A stretch of DNA of 64,000 bases from an uncultured Rhodospirillaceae bacterium. GTDB taxonomy: Bacteria; Pseudomonadota; Alphaproteobacteria; Rhodospirillales; Casp-alpha2. The notes beneath the pieces are model-generated. The model saw nothing but the letters and a program-made list of their open reading frames with translations, had not been told where the DNA came from and ran no database searches. How positions within the stretch are numbered: position 1 is the stretch's first letter; every line of letters begins with the position of its first letter. Of this stretch, positions 50,475-59,694 are shown piece after piece. Both the position numbers and the translations under genes were made by a program. The stretch spans positions 30,479 to 94,478 of the forward strand of contig CAJWCU010000015.1 of NCBI GenBank assembly GCA_913030825.1, in the 5' to 3' direction.

Positions 50475-51131
50475 TTAGGCCCGCGCCTTGAGGCCCTTTT
50501 GCTTCATCCGCCACAATAAAACGTCCATGCGATCCTGACCGTAGAACGTTTCGTCGTCGAACACCATGCAAGGCACGCCCCAATGGACGGCGGCATCGAA
50601 GGCTTTCTGGTTGTCGGCGATCATCGCTTCCAGCATCTCGCCTTGTTCGGCGACCTCGGCCATCACTTCATCCGCATTCATACCCGCCTTTTCGATGGCG
50701 GCGGCGTAATGGGCGTCGGTGTTCCAATCGTCGGTGGCGCCGTCCCAGATGGTGCGCATCATGGCATCGGTAAATTCGAAGCACTTACCCCGTTTCTGCG
50801 CCGCCACGCCCGTGCGGGTCAGGCGGGCGATATGTGGCTGCTCGTCCGAAATTTCGTACTGCTCGTTGTCCATGACGATGGGGTCGGGGACGGGCTTGCG
50901 CACCGGCATGCCCAGCATCTCGCCGACCCGGTGGTAGTCGTTGGTGTGGTAGGGGCGGTACTTGCGGTTGATGTTGGCGAAGAACGACGGGTCTCGCACC
51001 GCCATGGGATAGACCGGGCGGATGTTGATCGTCACCTCGAATGCGCGCCGCCAATCGACGAAGCGATCGAGCGTCAGATAGCAATAGGGGCTGCGATAGG
51101 ACCAGAACACGTCCACGGAAAAATCGGTCAT
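50475..51131 (-). CDS. 2-hydroxychromene-2-carboxylate isomerase family (DsbA-like) protein
   Basis: A 218-residue kappa-class GST / DsbA-fold isomerase. FWSYRSPYCYLTLDR at residues about 9-23 carries the serine that positions glutathione, and HWGVPCMVFDDETFYGQDRMD is the conserved C-terminal cis-Pro region. In naphthalene-type degradation this enzyme isomerises 2-hydroxychromene-2-carboxylate with glutathione; a similar glutathione-dependent isomerisation is likely here, supported by the GST gene two positions upstream. Spacing to the esterase gene is 4 bp. Confidence 0.85.
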   Translation of the reverse strand: MTDFSVDVFWSYRSPYCYLTLDRFVDWRRAFEVTINIRPVYPMAVRDPSFFANINRKYRPYHTNDYHRVGEMLGMPVRKPVPDPIVMDNEQYEISDEQPHIARLTRTGVAAQKRGKCFEFTDAMMRTIWDGATDDWNTDAHYAAAIEKAGMNADEVMAEVAEQGEMLEAMIADNQKAFDAAVHWGVPCMVFDDETFYGQDRMDVLLWRMKQKGLKARA

Positions 51132-51135
51132 AAGG

Positions 51136-52017
51136 TCAGCCCTCCAGGCCCAGTTGGCGGACCATGGCGCGGCAAAGGTCGCTCGCGGGGTCGGCGTAGT
51201 GATCGAGAATGGTGAAATGGTTGGCGCCCGGCACGTTCATCAACTCGACCGCCGGGCCCTTGGTCTTCCAGGCCGCGGCCAGGGCCTCGGACTGGCGGTG
51301 AAATTCCGCCGTCTCGTCCCCGCCGAAGGCGATCAGGGTCGATCCGCCGCCCAGTGGGGCCAGGAATTCGGGCGAGTAGGCCGCGACGTCGTCTTCGCTG
51401 AGGTGCAGCGTATCGTCGATGTAGCAGTTCCGCATGGGCGCCAGATCGTAAATCCCGGACAATGCCGCCGATCCTTTCACCGCATCGGCGGGCAGGCCCC
51501 ATTCGGTCCAGTCCGTGGCCTGCATCATCGCCGCGATATGGCCGCCCGCCGAATGGCCGGAAACGAACAGCCGGTCGGCGTCGCCGTTGAACGATCCCGC
51601 GTTGTTCCAGACCCAGGCGACGGCGGCCCGGCATTGGCGGACCAATTCGGTCATATCGACGGAAGGGATCAGCGCGTATTCGACGGAAATCACCACGGCC
51701 CCGGCCTCGACCTGGCCGCGTACGATGAAGTGGCTGTCTTCCTTATCGCGGCTCATCCAGAACCCGCCGTGATAGAAGATGCGGATGGGAAGGGAGGGGC
51801 CGTCCCCACTGCCTTTGGGCAGGAAGATATCCAACTTCTCCCGCGCGTGATCGCCATAGGCGACGTCCAGGCGCGTGTCGAAATCGGTGCGCACGGCCGC
51901 ACAGGCGGGGCCCCAACCGGCGTAGATTTCGGCGTGGTTCGGGACGCGTTCGCGGTTGTTGTATTGGAAGTCGAGGTCGGCCCGGGAAAGGCCCTTGTAG
52001 TCGGTGGTATCGGTCAT
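51136..52017 (-). CDS. Alpha/beta hydrolase (arylformamidase/kynurenine formamidase-like)
   Basis: A 293-residue hormone-sensitive-lipase-type hydrolase. The oxyanion motif is FYHGGFWM, the nucleophile elbow is VSGHSAGGHIA, and the acid and histidine are in FGGDETAEF and GANHFTILDHY. LDVAYGDHAREKLDIFLP is typical of the arylformamidase group, which hydrolyses N-formylkynurenine; simple aryl esters are an alternative. I chose the ATG at 52017; the frame is open for another 149 codons but that region is antisense to, or shared with, the GST gene. No other kynurenine genes are nearby. Confidence 0.83.
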   Translation of the reverse strand: MTDTTDYKGLSRADLDFQYNNRERVPNHAEIYAGWGPACAAVRTDFDTRLDVAYGDHAREKLDIFLPKGSGDGPSLPIRIFYHGGFWMSRDKEDSHFIVRGQVEAGAVVISVEYALIPSVDMTELVRQCRAAVAWVWNNAGSFNGDADRLFVSGHSAGGHIAAMMQATDWTEWGLPADAVKGSAALSGIYDLAPMRNCYIDDTLHLSEDDVAAYSPEFLAPLGGGSTLIAFGGDETAEFHRQSEALAAAWKTKGPAVELMNVPGANHFTILDHYADPASDLCRAMVRQLGLEG

Positions 52018-52031
52018 GAAACAGGCGGGCC

Positions 52032-52652
52032 TTATTCGAAGGGCAGCATGATGTTCTTTTTGTAGGCCGGGCGGACGTTCAGGCGGTCCCACCAGGCTTT
52101 CAGGTTCGGCAGGTCCGGGCCTTCGGGCACCAGGGTATGCCAGCGGTAAGCCGAACAGCCGCAGGGGATATCCCCCATGTTCAGCGTATCGCCCGTCAGG
52201 AACGGTTGGTTGGCGAGGTGCTTGTCCAATACGGTCCAGTATTGCGCGGCCTTTTCCTTGGCGGCGGCAAGGGCCGCATCGTCCTTGGTTTCCTCGGTCG
52301 CGCGGATCAGTTGGAAATAGATCGTCGTCATCGGCGGGTGCATGACGGTCAGATACCAGTCCATCCATTGATGGGCCTGACCGCGAACCTTGATGTCCGA
52401 CGGCAGCCATGGATCGCCGCCGTAGGCTTCCAGGAGATAGCGCATGATCGCCTGGCTTTCCCAAATGACGTAATCGCCGTCCTCAAGGACGGGGATCAGG
52501 CCCATCGGATTCTTCGCCAGGTATTCGGGGTCCTGATTGCCGCCGTGGCGGCCGCCGATATCGAAGCGCTCGGCCTGCAGGCCAAGTTCGTCTATCAGCC
52601 ACATGACTTTTTGTACGTTGACGGAAGTCGCCCGCCCCAGCACTTTTAGCAT
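52032..52652 (-). CDS. Glutathione S-transferase
   Basis: A 206-residue cytosolic GST. The thioredoxin-like N-terminal domain has ATSVNVQKVMWLIDELGL, NPMGLIPVLEDGDYVIWESQAIMRYL (glutathione gamma-glutamyl contacts in ESxAI), and a helical C-terminal domain with NMGDIPCGCSAYRW, where the buried N-capping Asp motif is seen. Probable catalytic residue is the Ser near position 9. It is the first gene of the run GST-esterase-HCCA isomerase-exonuclease, suggesting glutathione-dependent processing of an aromatic or electrophilic compound. Confidence 0.87.
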   Translation of the reverse strand: MLKVLGRATSVNVQKVMWLIDELGLQAERFDIGGRHGGNQDPEYLAKNPMGLIPVLEDGDYVIWESQAIMRYLLEAYGGDPWLPSDIKVRGQAHQWMDWYLTVMHPPMTTIYFQLIRATEETKDDAALAAAKEKAAQYWTVLDKHLANQPFLTGDTLNMGDIPCGCSAYRWHTLVPEGPDLPNLKAWWDRLNVRPAYKKNIMLPFE

Positions 52653-52710
52653 TCGTTTCCTCTCCTCAAGGCCGCGACGACATGATCGCGGGCGCGGCGC
52701 ACGTTAGCAT

Positions 52711-53943
52711 ATGACCGAAAAAACTGTCGCGGGTGAAAGCATGACACCCGGAAAACGTCTCGTCTGGGGGCTTGCATCGACGTGGTCGGTGCAGATCGTG
52801 GGTACTTCCGCGATCCTCGGCGTGCCGGTGTTGGCACCCGTGATCGCCCCGGAAATGGGGGTTGATCCCACATGGATCGGGCTGTTCGTTTCGCTCATCT
52901 ATTTGACGGGACAGGTCACGGGCTTGATGGCCGGCGGCTTCACGGACCGCTACGGAGCATTGCGCCTGTCGCAGATTTCCTGCCTGTTCGCCGCCCTGGG
53001 TATTCTGGCGCTGATGCCTGCCTCGGCTTGGTTGGCGCCGGTCGCCGCGATCCTGATGGGGTGCAGCTATGGGCCGCTGAACCCGACGAGTTCGAAGATT
53101 CTCCGCGGTCTCGGCAATCCGCGCCGCCAACCGTTCATCTTCTCGATCAAACAGACGGGGGTGCCGGTCGCCGGGGTGTTGGTCGGCGCGGTGCTGCCGG
53201 TCCTGGCCGTGGCCTATGGTTGGCGCGCGGCGTTCTGCGTTTTCGCCGTTCTGGGGCTGATCGTCGCGCTGGCGATCCAACCGGTGCGCGAAACCTTCGA
53301 CCATGACCGCCAGCGGGACGGAGGACGCCCGAAAATCCGTATCTGGGGTCCGCTGAAGCTGGTGATGGGCGAGCCCGTGATGCGCGCCCTTTGCCTGATC
53401 GGTTTCGCCCTGGCGGGGGCGCAGATCTGTGTTGCCTCGTTCTATGTCCTCTATCTGACCCATGCCCAGGGCTGGTCCCTGGTCGATGCCGGGTTCATCT
53501 ACGCCGTGGTGCAGGCGGGCGGGGTGTTCGGCCGCTTGTTCTGGGGGGCGGTGGCGAACCAGTTCCTCAGCCCGACGCGGGTGATCGTGGGCGTCAGTTT
53601 CCTGGTCTTTGCGCTGTTCGTCCTGGCGGCCGTGATGACGCCCGATTGGCCGGCGCCGGTTGCCGTCGGGCTGTCGTTCCTGTTGGGGCTGTCCAGTTTC
53701 GGATGGAACGGTGTCTGGTTGTCGGAGGTCACGAATGCAGCGCCGCAGGACCGGATCGGCGACGCGACCGGCGGCACGCAGTTCGTGATGTTCGGCGGGG
53801 TCACCGTCGTGCCGCCCGTTTTTGGTGTATTGGTTGACCTTACCGGCAGTTACGTGACGCCGTTTATCGCCGCCGGCGTCTTCGTGGTCTTTCTGGCGGT
53901 GCACCTGGGATTGGTTCGCCGGCGCATCCCCGTCGCCGAATAG
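52711..53943 (+). CDS. MFS transporter
   Basis: A 410-residue major facilitator with twelve predicted helices. The first-half signature is GGFTDRYGALRLSQIS; GCSYGPLNPTSSKILRGL and FSIKQTGVPVAGVLVGA are typical of the CynX/NimT-like anion-type subgroup. The start can be 52711 or 52741; the latter has a better-placed GGGTGAAAGC. It is divergent from the GST operon with only 58 bp between starts, so the two probably share regulatory sequence. Cargo unknown. Confidence 0.85.
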   Translation: MTEKTVAGESMTPGKRLVWGLASTWSVQIVGTSAILGVPVLAPVIAPEMGVDPTWIGLFVSLIYLTGQVTGLMAGGFTDRYGALRLSQISCLFAALGILALMPASAWLAPVAAILMGCSYGPLNPTSSKILRGLGNPRRQPFIFSIKQTGVPVAGVLVGAVLPVLAVAYGWRAAFCVFAVLGLIVALAIQPVRETFDHDRQRDGGRPKIRIWGPLKLVMGEPVMRALCLIGFALAGAQICVASFYVLYLTHAQGWSLVDAGFIYAVVQAGGVFGRLFWGAVANQFLSPTRVIVGVSFLVFALFVLAAVMTPDWPAPVAVGLSFLLGLSSFGWNGVWLSEVTNAAPQDRIGDATGGTQFVMFGGVTVVPPVFGVLVDLTGSYVTPFIAAGVFVVFLAVHLGLVRRRIPVAE

Positions 53944-54084
53944 GCCCGGGCCGCCACCTTTTCGGGATATTCTTATTGTATGCCTTGTTTCCCAAAGGGT
54001 TATGCCTTTCGGTCACTGGCGTCGTGCCGCCGGATGGATCATACTTCCTCGACTTTTCGGCCTATGTGATAAGGATTTCAACTC

Positions 54085-55560
54085 ATGGCCTCACCGGCGA
54101 CGCAGCGCCTGCTTTTGGTCGAAGACGATCCGCCGCTTGCCCGTGTCTATCAGGAGTACCTGAAGGGCGAGCCGTTCGAGGTCGTCCATGTCGATACGGG
54201 TAAGCAGGCCCTGGCCGCATTCGCGGACGGTGGGTTCGACGGGGTGATCCTGGACGTTCAACTTCCCGACATGAGCGGTCTGGATATTCTCAAGCAGATA
54301 TCCGCCGAGCATTGCCGGACGGCCGTCGTGGTGATAACCGCCCATGGCTCCATCAACATGGCCGTGGACGCCATGCGCGAAGGGGCGGCGGATTTCCTGA
54401 TGAAACCGTTCAACGCGGAACGCTTGATCTTCACCCTGCGCAACGCGTTGGAGCGACAGGAACTGAAGGCCGTCGTGCAGACCTTGAAAAAGGATTTCGC
54501 GCGCGAAACCTATTGCGGGTTCATCGGCAAATCGTTGCCCATGCAATCGGTCTATCGGATCATCGATTCCGCGGCCCCGTCCAAGGCGACGGTCTTCGTC
54601 ACCGGCGAGTCCGGGACGGGCAAGGAAGTCTGTGCTGAGGCCCTGCACAATCAGAGCCCCCGCAAGGGCAGGCCGTTCCTCGCGCTGAACTGCGGCGCGA
54701 TCCCTCAGGAATTGATGGAAAGCGAGATCTTCGGCCATGTGAAAGGGGCCTTTACCGGGGCTCATGCCAACCGGGACGGGGCCGCGACCCTGGCCGACGG
54801 CGGCACGCTGTTCCTCGATGAAATCTGTGAGATGGACATGGCGCTGCAGGTCAAGCTGCTGCGCTTCATCCAGACCGGCGGGTTCCAGAAAGTCGGCAGT
54901 TCCACGGTTGAAAAGGTCGATGTCCGCTTCGTCTGTGCGACGAACAAGGATCCATGGGAAGAGGTCGAAAACGGCAATTTCCGCGAGGACCTCTATTTCC
55001 GCCTGCATGTCATCCCCGTGCACCTGCCGCCACTGCGCGACCGGGGGGATGACATTCTGGACATCGCATCGACATTCCTGACGGAATTCGCCCAGGAAGA
55101 AGGCAAGGGCTTCCAGACCTTCGATGACGGTGCTGCCGAATTGTTGGCGAATTTTGCTTGGCCCGGGAACGTGCGGCAATTGCAGAACGTGATCCGCAAC
55201 GTCGTGGTGCTGCATGACGGCGAAATCGTGACGGCGGACATGCTGCCGCCGCCGGTGGGAAGTCAAGCCGGCGTGGCCAAGGCGCCGCCCCGGGCCAGTT
55301 CGGCATCGCCCGTTGCGCCGATGGAACCTGCCGGTGAAACACCCGCAGGTCGCGACGCGGCTTCGGCGCCTGGGAACGGCCCGGTCGAAATCCGGCCTCT
55401 TTGGCAGGTTGAAATGGAACTGATCAACGAGGCCATCCGGCAATGCGACGGCAACGTGTCGCGGGCGGCGGCGATGCTGGAATTGAGCCCTTCGACCGTC
55501 TATCGGCGCCTGCGCGAGGCCGAGGAAAAAGCCGAAGGCGGCAGCGACGCCGCGGAATGA
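54085..55560 (+). CDS. Sigma-54-dependent response regulator (LuxO/NtrC type)
   Basis: A 491-residue enhancer-binding protein. Receiver domain, residues 8-122, with EDD pocket, phosphoacceptor Asp57 (VILDVQLPDMSG) and Lys107. AAA+ domain, about 145-375: Walker A GESGTGKE (Lys180), the sigma-54 contact loop GAFTGA (221-226) and Walker B GTLFLDEI. A Pro/Ala-rich linker precedes a Fis-type helix-turn-helix at the C-terminus (QCDGNVSRAAAMLELSPSTVYRRL). Order and motifs fit LuxO. The next two genes, on the opposite strand, encode an Hpt protein and a receiver, so the three likely form a phosphorelay. The kinase is not in the window. Confidence 0.92.
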   Translation: MASPATQRLLLVEDDPPLARVYQEYLKGEPFEVVHVDTGKQALAAFADGGFDGVILDVQLPDMSGLDILKQISAEHCRTAVVVITAHGSINMAVDAMREGAADFLMKPFNAERLIFTLRNALERQELKAVVQTLKKDFARETYCGFIGKSLPMQSVYRIIDSAAPSKATVFVTGESGTGKEVCAEALHNQSPRKGRPFLALNCGAIPQELMESEIFGHVKGAFTGAHANRDGAATLADGGTLFLDEICEMDMALQVKLLRFIQTGGFQKVGSSTVEKVDVRFVCATNKDPWEEVENGNFREDLYFRLHVIPVHLPPLRDRGDDILDIASTFLTEFAQEEGKGFQTFDDGAAELLANFAWPGNVRQLQNVIRNVVVLHDGEIVTADMLPPPVGSQAGVAKAPPRASSASPVAPMEPAGETPAGRDAASAPGNGPVEIRPLWQVEMELINEAIRQCDGNVSRAAAMLELSPSTVYRRLREAEEKAEGGSDAAE

Positions 55561-55579
55561 CGGGGCGGCAGGAAACCGG

Positions 55580-55960
55580 TCAGCCGGTGATTTTCGCGAC
55601 GTAGGTTTTCAGCGTCTGCTTGGCCGTATCCAGGGTATGAACCAATTCGACGGCCAGGCGTTCGCTCTCGGTGCGATCTCCGCTTTTACAGGCGGTTTCC
55701 AGGTCGGCGCTGACGCGGCGGACTTCCATGGCACCGAAAGTGGCGGAACTGCTTTTCAAGGCATGGGCCTGGCCAGCGGCGCCGTCCAGGTTCCCGGCGG
55801 CGATATCCGCGGAAATTTGATCGCGGCGAGTATCGGCGGATTTTACGAAGACATCGACGAGTTCTGGGACCAGTTCCCGGCTGGTATCGGCTTCAAGTGC
55901 CTGCAAGACCATCACATCTATTCCCGGCGTCTCCATAGCGCTTTCGTCGCCGGATGTCAT
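55580..55960 (-). CDS. Hpt domain phosphotransfer protein
   Basis: A 126-residue single-domain histidine phosphotransfer protein, all helical. The phospho-site is AGQAHALKSSSATFGA with His66. It lacks any catalytic ATPase domain, so it relays phosphate between a hybrid kinase and response regulators, as LuxU does for LuxO. It follows the receiver-protein gene with 1 bp spacing and converges with the LuxO-like gene. ATGs at 55960 and 55936 are both possible. Confidence 0.87.
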   Translation of the reverse strand: MTSGDESAMETPGIDVMVLQALEADTSRELVPELVDVFVKSADTRRDQISADIAAGNLDGAAGQAHALKSSSATFGAMEVRRVSADLETACKSGDRTESERLAVELVHTLDTAKQTLKTYVAKITG

Positions 55961-55961
55961 C

Positions 55962-56504
55962 TCAGGCCACCTTCGCCACGCGGCCGGACAGGCTGTTCAC
56001 GATGATTTGGAACAAGGCATCCCGGCGAACGGGCTTTTCCAGGCAAATGTCGAACCCGGCCTCACGCATTTCGTTGACCCGCATCGGCGACACGTCGCTG
56101 GTGATGGCAATCACCGGCAGGTCGGCGCGGTCGCCGGGCAAGTCGCGGATGGCGCGGGCCGTATCCAGGCCGTTCATTTCCGGCATGTTGATGTCGAGAA
56201 GTACCAGATCGACGGCTTCCCGTTCCAGTGCCTCAAGGGCTTGCCGGCCGTTCTCGACAGTGATCACCTGAAGGCCGGATTTCTCCAACAGGCTGCCGAG
56301 CACCAATCTGTTGGCCACATCATCTTCGGCGACCAACACTCGCCATTCCAGCGGATAGTCGTCCCCGCAGGCCTGCCGATCACTGATCCAGCGGATCAAA
56401 TTGTCGAAATCGGCGTCATATTGAAGCCGTCCGCTGAGGCGAAGGGCTTCAAACTCTATTCGGTCGGGTCTATCTGCCTGATCTAACGACATTTTCTCGG
56501 GCAC
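55962..56504 (-). CDS. Receiver-domain response regulator
   Basis: A 180-residue protein whose receiver domain spans about residues 55-175: acidic pair in VAEDDVANR, phosphoacceptor Asp104 (VLLDINMPEMNG) and Lys157 (LEKPVR). The first 50 residues are a non-conserved extension, perhaps helical. With no output domain it may be a phosphate sink or a REC domain working in trans with a separate hybrid kinase. Coupled to the Hpt gene and next to the LuxO-like gene, it completes an apparent three-protein relay. Confidence 0.87.
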   Translation of the reverse strand: MPEKMSLDQADRPDRIEFEALRLSGRLQYDADFDNLIRWISDRQACGDDYPLEWRVLVAEDDVANRLVLGSLLEKSGLQVITVENGRQALEALEREAVDLVLLDINMPEMNGLDTARAIRDLPGDRADLPVIAITSDVSPMRVNEMREAGFDICLEKPVRRDALFQIIVNSLSGRVAKVA

Positions 56505-56620
56505 GCTTGGTTGTTGTCACATCCGGACTTCCCTATGTGAAAACAACTCGCAACAACCATGCCAAAAAAACAGACCGAATGGCGGTTCTTGAGCGAAACC
56601 GCCCTGCGGTGCGTTCCGGC

Positions 56621-58444
56621 TTACCGCCCGATGGCGTAGCCCTGCATGAAGCGCGGATTGGCGGCGGCCTTCAACATGCCGTCTTCCTTACAGGCCGCGG
56701 TCAGACGGCCGATCGACCAATCGTCGTCGACCTCCAGGTTATGGCCGCGCTTGATCAGGTCCTTCTTGGTTTCGTCCGGGAACCGGCCTTCGATGACCAG
56801 ATGGCCGGGCACCCAATGACGCGGATAGAACGACGACGGGAAATGCTTGGTGTGGAAGGCCGGGGCGTCGATGGCTTCCTGCAGGTTCAGGCCGTAGTGG
56901 ACCTTGCGCACGAAATAGCCGAGCGCCCATTGATCCTGCTGGTCGCCGCCGGGCGTACCGAAGGGCATCCAAGCCTTGCCGTCGCGCAGCGCGAAGCCGG
57001 GGCTGAGCGTCGTGCGCGGCCGCGATTTCGGGCGCAGGCAATCCTGCTTGGTTTCGTCCAGCCAATACATCTGGGCGCGGTTGGTCAGGCAGAAGCCCAG
57101 GCCCGGCACCGCCGGGTTGCTCTGCAGCCAGCCGCCGGACGGCGTGCCGGAAATCATGTTGCCGTGCTTGTCGATGATATCGAAGTGGCAGGTGTCGCCG
57201 GGGGCGGCGCCGTTCTCGGCGACTTCCATATCGTCGAAGCGGGCGACCGTCGGCTCGCCGATTCCCAGCGCACTCGGCTGTGCCTGTTCTTCCGGCGTCG
57301 GCATGCGCTTGATCGGATCGGCACCGAAGCCCGGCACGTCGCCGGGACGCAGTTCAAGAGAGGCCGTGTCGCCGATCAAGGCGCGCCGGGCGTTGTTGTA
57401 TTCGTCGGACAGCAGAACATCCATGGGGATGTCGATGAAGTCGGGGTCTCCGTAGAACTTTTCCCGGTCGGCGAAGGCGAGCTTGGCGCATTCGGTGACG
57501 ACGTGGACGAACTCGGGTCCCGTGAACGGCATGGAGGAAAGATCGAAGCCCTTGAGTAGCGCCAGCTGTTGCAGCAGCGCCGGGCCCTGACCCCAGGGGC
57601 CGGTCTTGCAGACCGTGTAGTTGTGATAGTCGTAGGTCAGCGGCGCCTCGATCGTCGCTTTCCATTCGGCCATGTCGTCGCCGGTCAGGAAACCGGCATG
57701 ACGTTCCCCCGTGGTGTCCATGACCGGGGTCTTCATGAAGGTGTCGATGGCTTCAGCCACGAAGCCCTTGTACCAAGCGTCGTGGGCGGCATTGATTTCG
57801 GCCTCGCGCCCGCCGCCGGCGGCTTCCGCTTCCTTGAGGATGCGGCGGTACATGTCGGCCATGATCTCGTTCTTGAACAGGGTGCCGGCCTGGGGCACTT
57901 CGCCGTTCTTCAACCAGATGTCGCGCGAGGTATGCCATTCGTCCTCGAACATCGGTTTGATCGTGGCGATGGTGTTGCAGATGTTCGGCACCAGGGCATA
58001 GCCGCCCGAGGCGAATTCGATCGCCGGCTCCAGCACCTCGCGCAGGCGCATGGTGCCGAAATCGCGCAGCAAAGTCGTCCAGGCGGAAAAGGCGCCCGGC
58101 ACCACGGCGGACAGATGGCCCGTGCCCGGCATGATCTTGTGGCCCATGGCGGTCATCTTTTCGATGGTCTGGCCGGCGGCGGAAACGCCCTGGCCGCAGA
58201 TGACGTGGGTCTTATCGTCGTGCGCCGTATGGATGATGATCGGAACGTCGCCGCCCGGGCCGTTCAGATGCGGCTCCACAACCTGCAGAGCGAAGCCGGT
58301 GGCGACACCGGCGTCGAAAGCGTTGCCGCCCTTTTCCAAAATCGCCATGCCGACGGCGGTCGCCAGCCAATGGGTGGAGGTCACGACACCGAAGGTGCCG
58401 AGGATTTCAGGGCGGGTCGTAAAGGTCTGTGTCGCGGGCATCAT
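56621..58444 (-). CDS. Gamma-glutamyltranspeptidase family protein
   Basis: A 607-residue Ntn-hydrolase of the gamma-glutamyltranspeptidase family. The autocatalytic site is GDTCHFDIIDKHGN, with Thr418 as the expected cleavage residue and nucleophile of the small subunit; FGTPGGDQQDQWALGYF and GGYALVPN are also family-typical. No signal peptide is visible, so the protein may be cytoplasmic, as in the YwrD-like subgroup. Substrates could be gamma-glutamyl amides or acylase-type amides. I used the double ATG at 58444; the frame stays open far upstream, but only because it is antisense to tctC. It is divergent from the Tct operon. Confidence 0.85.
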   Translation of the reverse strand: MMPATQTFTTRPEILGTFGVVTSTHWLATAVGMAILEKGGNAFDAGVATGFALQVVEPHLNGPGGDVPIIIHTAHDDKTHVICGQGVSAAGQTIEKMTAMGHKIMPGTGHLSAVVPGAFSAWTTLLRDFGTMRLREVLEPAIEFASGGYALVPNICNTIATIKPMFEDEWHTSRDIWLKNGEVPQAGTLFKNEIMADMYRRILKEAEAAGGGREAEINAAHDAWYKGFVAEAIDTFMKTPVMDTTGERHAGFLTGDDMAEWKATIEAPLTYDYHNYTVCKTGPWGQGPALLQQLALLKGFDLSSMPFTGPEFVHVVTECAKLAFADREKFYGDPDFIDIPMDVLLSDEYNNARRALIGDTASLELRPGDVPGFGADPIKRMPTPEEQAQPSALGIGEPTVARFDDMEVAENGAAPGDTCHFDIIDKHGNMISGTPSGGWLQSNPAVPGLGFCLTNRAQMYWLDETKQDCLRPKSRPRTTLSPGFALRDGKAWMPFGTPGGDQQDQWALGYFVRKVHYGLNLQEAIDAPAFHTKHFPSSFYPRHWVPGHLVIEGRFPDETKKDLIKRGHNLEVDDDWSIGRLTAACKEDGMLKAAANPRFMQGYAIGR

Positions 58445-58675
58445 GAAAAATCCGGATTTTGTGGGATCGGGCGAAGAACACATTGTGGGCACCTTTCCTA
58501 TCCCCATTGGGGGCGGGCCGCAACCATGACGCCTTTTCCGGAAAAACTTTAGCGAAATCTGATCTGAGTTCGGGGCGTTCAAACGCGCTGGTGTCGCACT
58601 GCACCATAAGCTAGGCTTCATTTTTCGCGGCGCAGCAACCGGGCTGCGCCCATCGATCAACAGGGAGTAAGTCGA

Positions 58676-59650
58676 ATGAGAAAGATCATTACGGGGGCCG
58701 CGGTGACGGCCATCGCACTTGGCGCCGGTCTGATGGCCGGCCCGGCGCAGGCCAAGCCGAAATTCTCCTGTGACACGGCGAAGCTGATCGTGCCGTGGAA
58801 GCCGGGCGGCGGCACGGGCGTCATCTTCTCGATCTTCGAGAAGGTCGTGAACGACATGGGCGTCGAGCCGCGCATTCAGATGGTGAGCATCCCCGGCCAA
58901 GGCGGCAACAAGGGAGCCAAGGAAGCGGCCAAGTCGAAGCCCGACGGCTGCACCTTGTTCGTCATCCACCAGAGCGGCGTGACCAGCTACCTGAACGGGC
59001 GCATCCCGTTCCACTTCAACAACTTCGAAACGGTCTCGTTGCTGACCTCGACGCCGTCGATCCTGGGCGCCAGCGCAAAGACACTGTGGGCGTCTTTCGA
59101 CGACATGAAAAAGGACACCCTGGCCCGTCCCGAAGAAGTGACCGTCGGTGCCACCTTCGGCTCGACCAGCCACTTCATCTGGCTGCTGCTGGAAGATATG
59201 ACCGGCATGAAGTTCAAGTACGTGCCGTTCGAAGGCACCAAGGAGCGCAACACGGCGCTGCTGACCGGGGCCATCAACATGGGTGAAACCAACGTCGCCG
59301 CCGGCCGCAAGTACATCGAAGGCGGCGAGATCAAGGGCCTGGCCATCGCCGCGACCGAGCGTGCCAAGCAGCTGCCCGACGTTCCGACGTTGAAGGAACT
59401 GGGCGTCGATTTGGAATTCGCGCTGAAGCGCGGCATCGTCGCGCCGAAGGGCACGCCCAAGGAATACGTCGACTACTGGGCCGGTGTGTTCAAGAAGGCG
59501 GCCGAAAATCCTGAGTTCCTGAAGCAGATGGACGCCAAGGGCACGGATGTGTCCTGGGTCGGTCCGGCCGACTACCGCAAGTGGGCGGACAAGCTGTTCG
59601 AGGACTACAAGAAGGTCGCCATCAAGATCGGCATGTACAAGGGCAAGTAA
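58676..59650 (+). CDS. Tripartite tricarboxylate transporter substrate-binding protein (TctC/Bug)
   Basis: A 324-residue periplasmic binding protein with a 26-residue signal peptide ending AQA. The Bug/TctC hallmarks are LIVPWKPGGGTGVIFSI in the first strand-helix unit, VSIPGQGGNKGAKEAAKSKPDG, and the later FGSTSHF binding loop plus LPDVPTLKELGVDLE. It captures a carboxylate anion and hands it to TctAB, encoded next. Its mRNA ends in a perfect hairpin before tctB, consistent with excess production. The ligand is not determinable; related systems bind citrate, terephthalate, sulfolactate and others. Confidence 0.92.
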   Translation: MRKIITGAAVTAIALGAGLMAGPAQAKPKFSCDTAKLIVPWKPGGGTGVIFSIFEKVVNDMGVEPRIQMVSIPGQGGNKGAKEAAKSKPDGCTLFVIHQSGVTSYLNGRIPFHFNNFETVSLLTSTPSILGASAKTLWASFDDMKKDTLARPEEVTVGATFGSTSHFIWLLLEDMTGMKFKYVPFEGTKERNTALLTGAINMGETNVAAGRKYIEGGEIKGLAIAATERAKQLPDVPTLKELGVDLEFALKRGIVAPKGTPKEYVDYWAGVFKKAAENPEFLKQMDAKGTDVSWVGPADYRKWADKLFEDYKKVAIKIGMYKGK

Positions 59651-59666
59651 GCCCATATCGGAAATA

Positions 59667-59694
59667 GGGGCGGCGCGCATCGCAGCGCCGCCCC
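59667..59694 (+). other. Stem-loop between tctC and tctB
   Basis: GGGGCGGCGC (59667-59676), eight-base loop, GCGCCGCCCC (59685-59694): perfect ten-pair stem followed by TTCCTTTC. Probably a partial terminator or RNA stabiliser limiting read-through into the membrane genes. Confidence 0.65.

Noticed and set aside
52018..52464. N-terminal extension of the arylformamidase-like gene
   Set aside because: It overlaps the GST coding sequence on the same strand in another frame; the hydrolase fold begins only at 52017.
55575..55588. ACCGG-TCAG-CCGGT hairpin between the convergent LuxO-like and Hpt genes
   Set aside because: Short stem without a proper T-run; not enough to support a terminator call.
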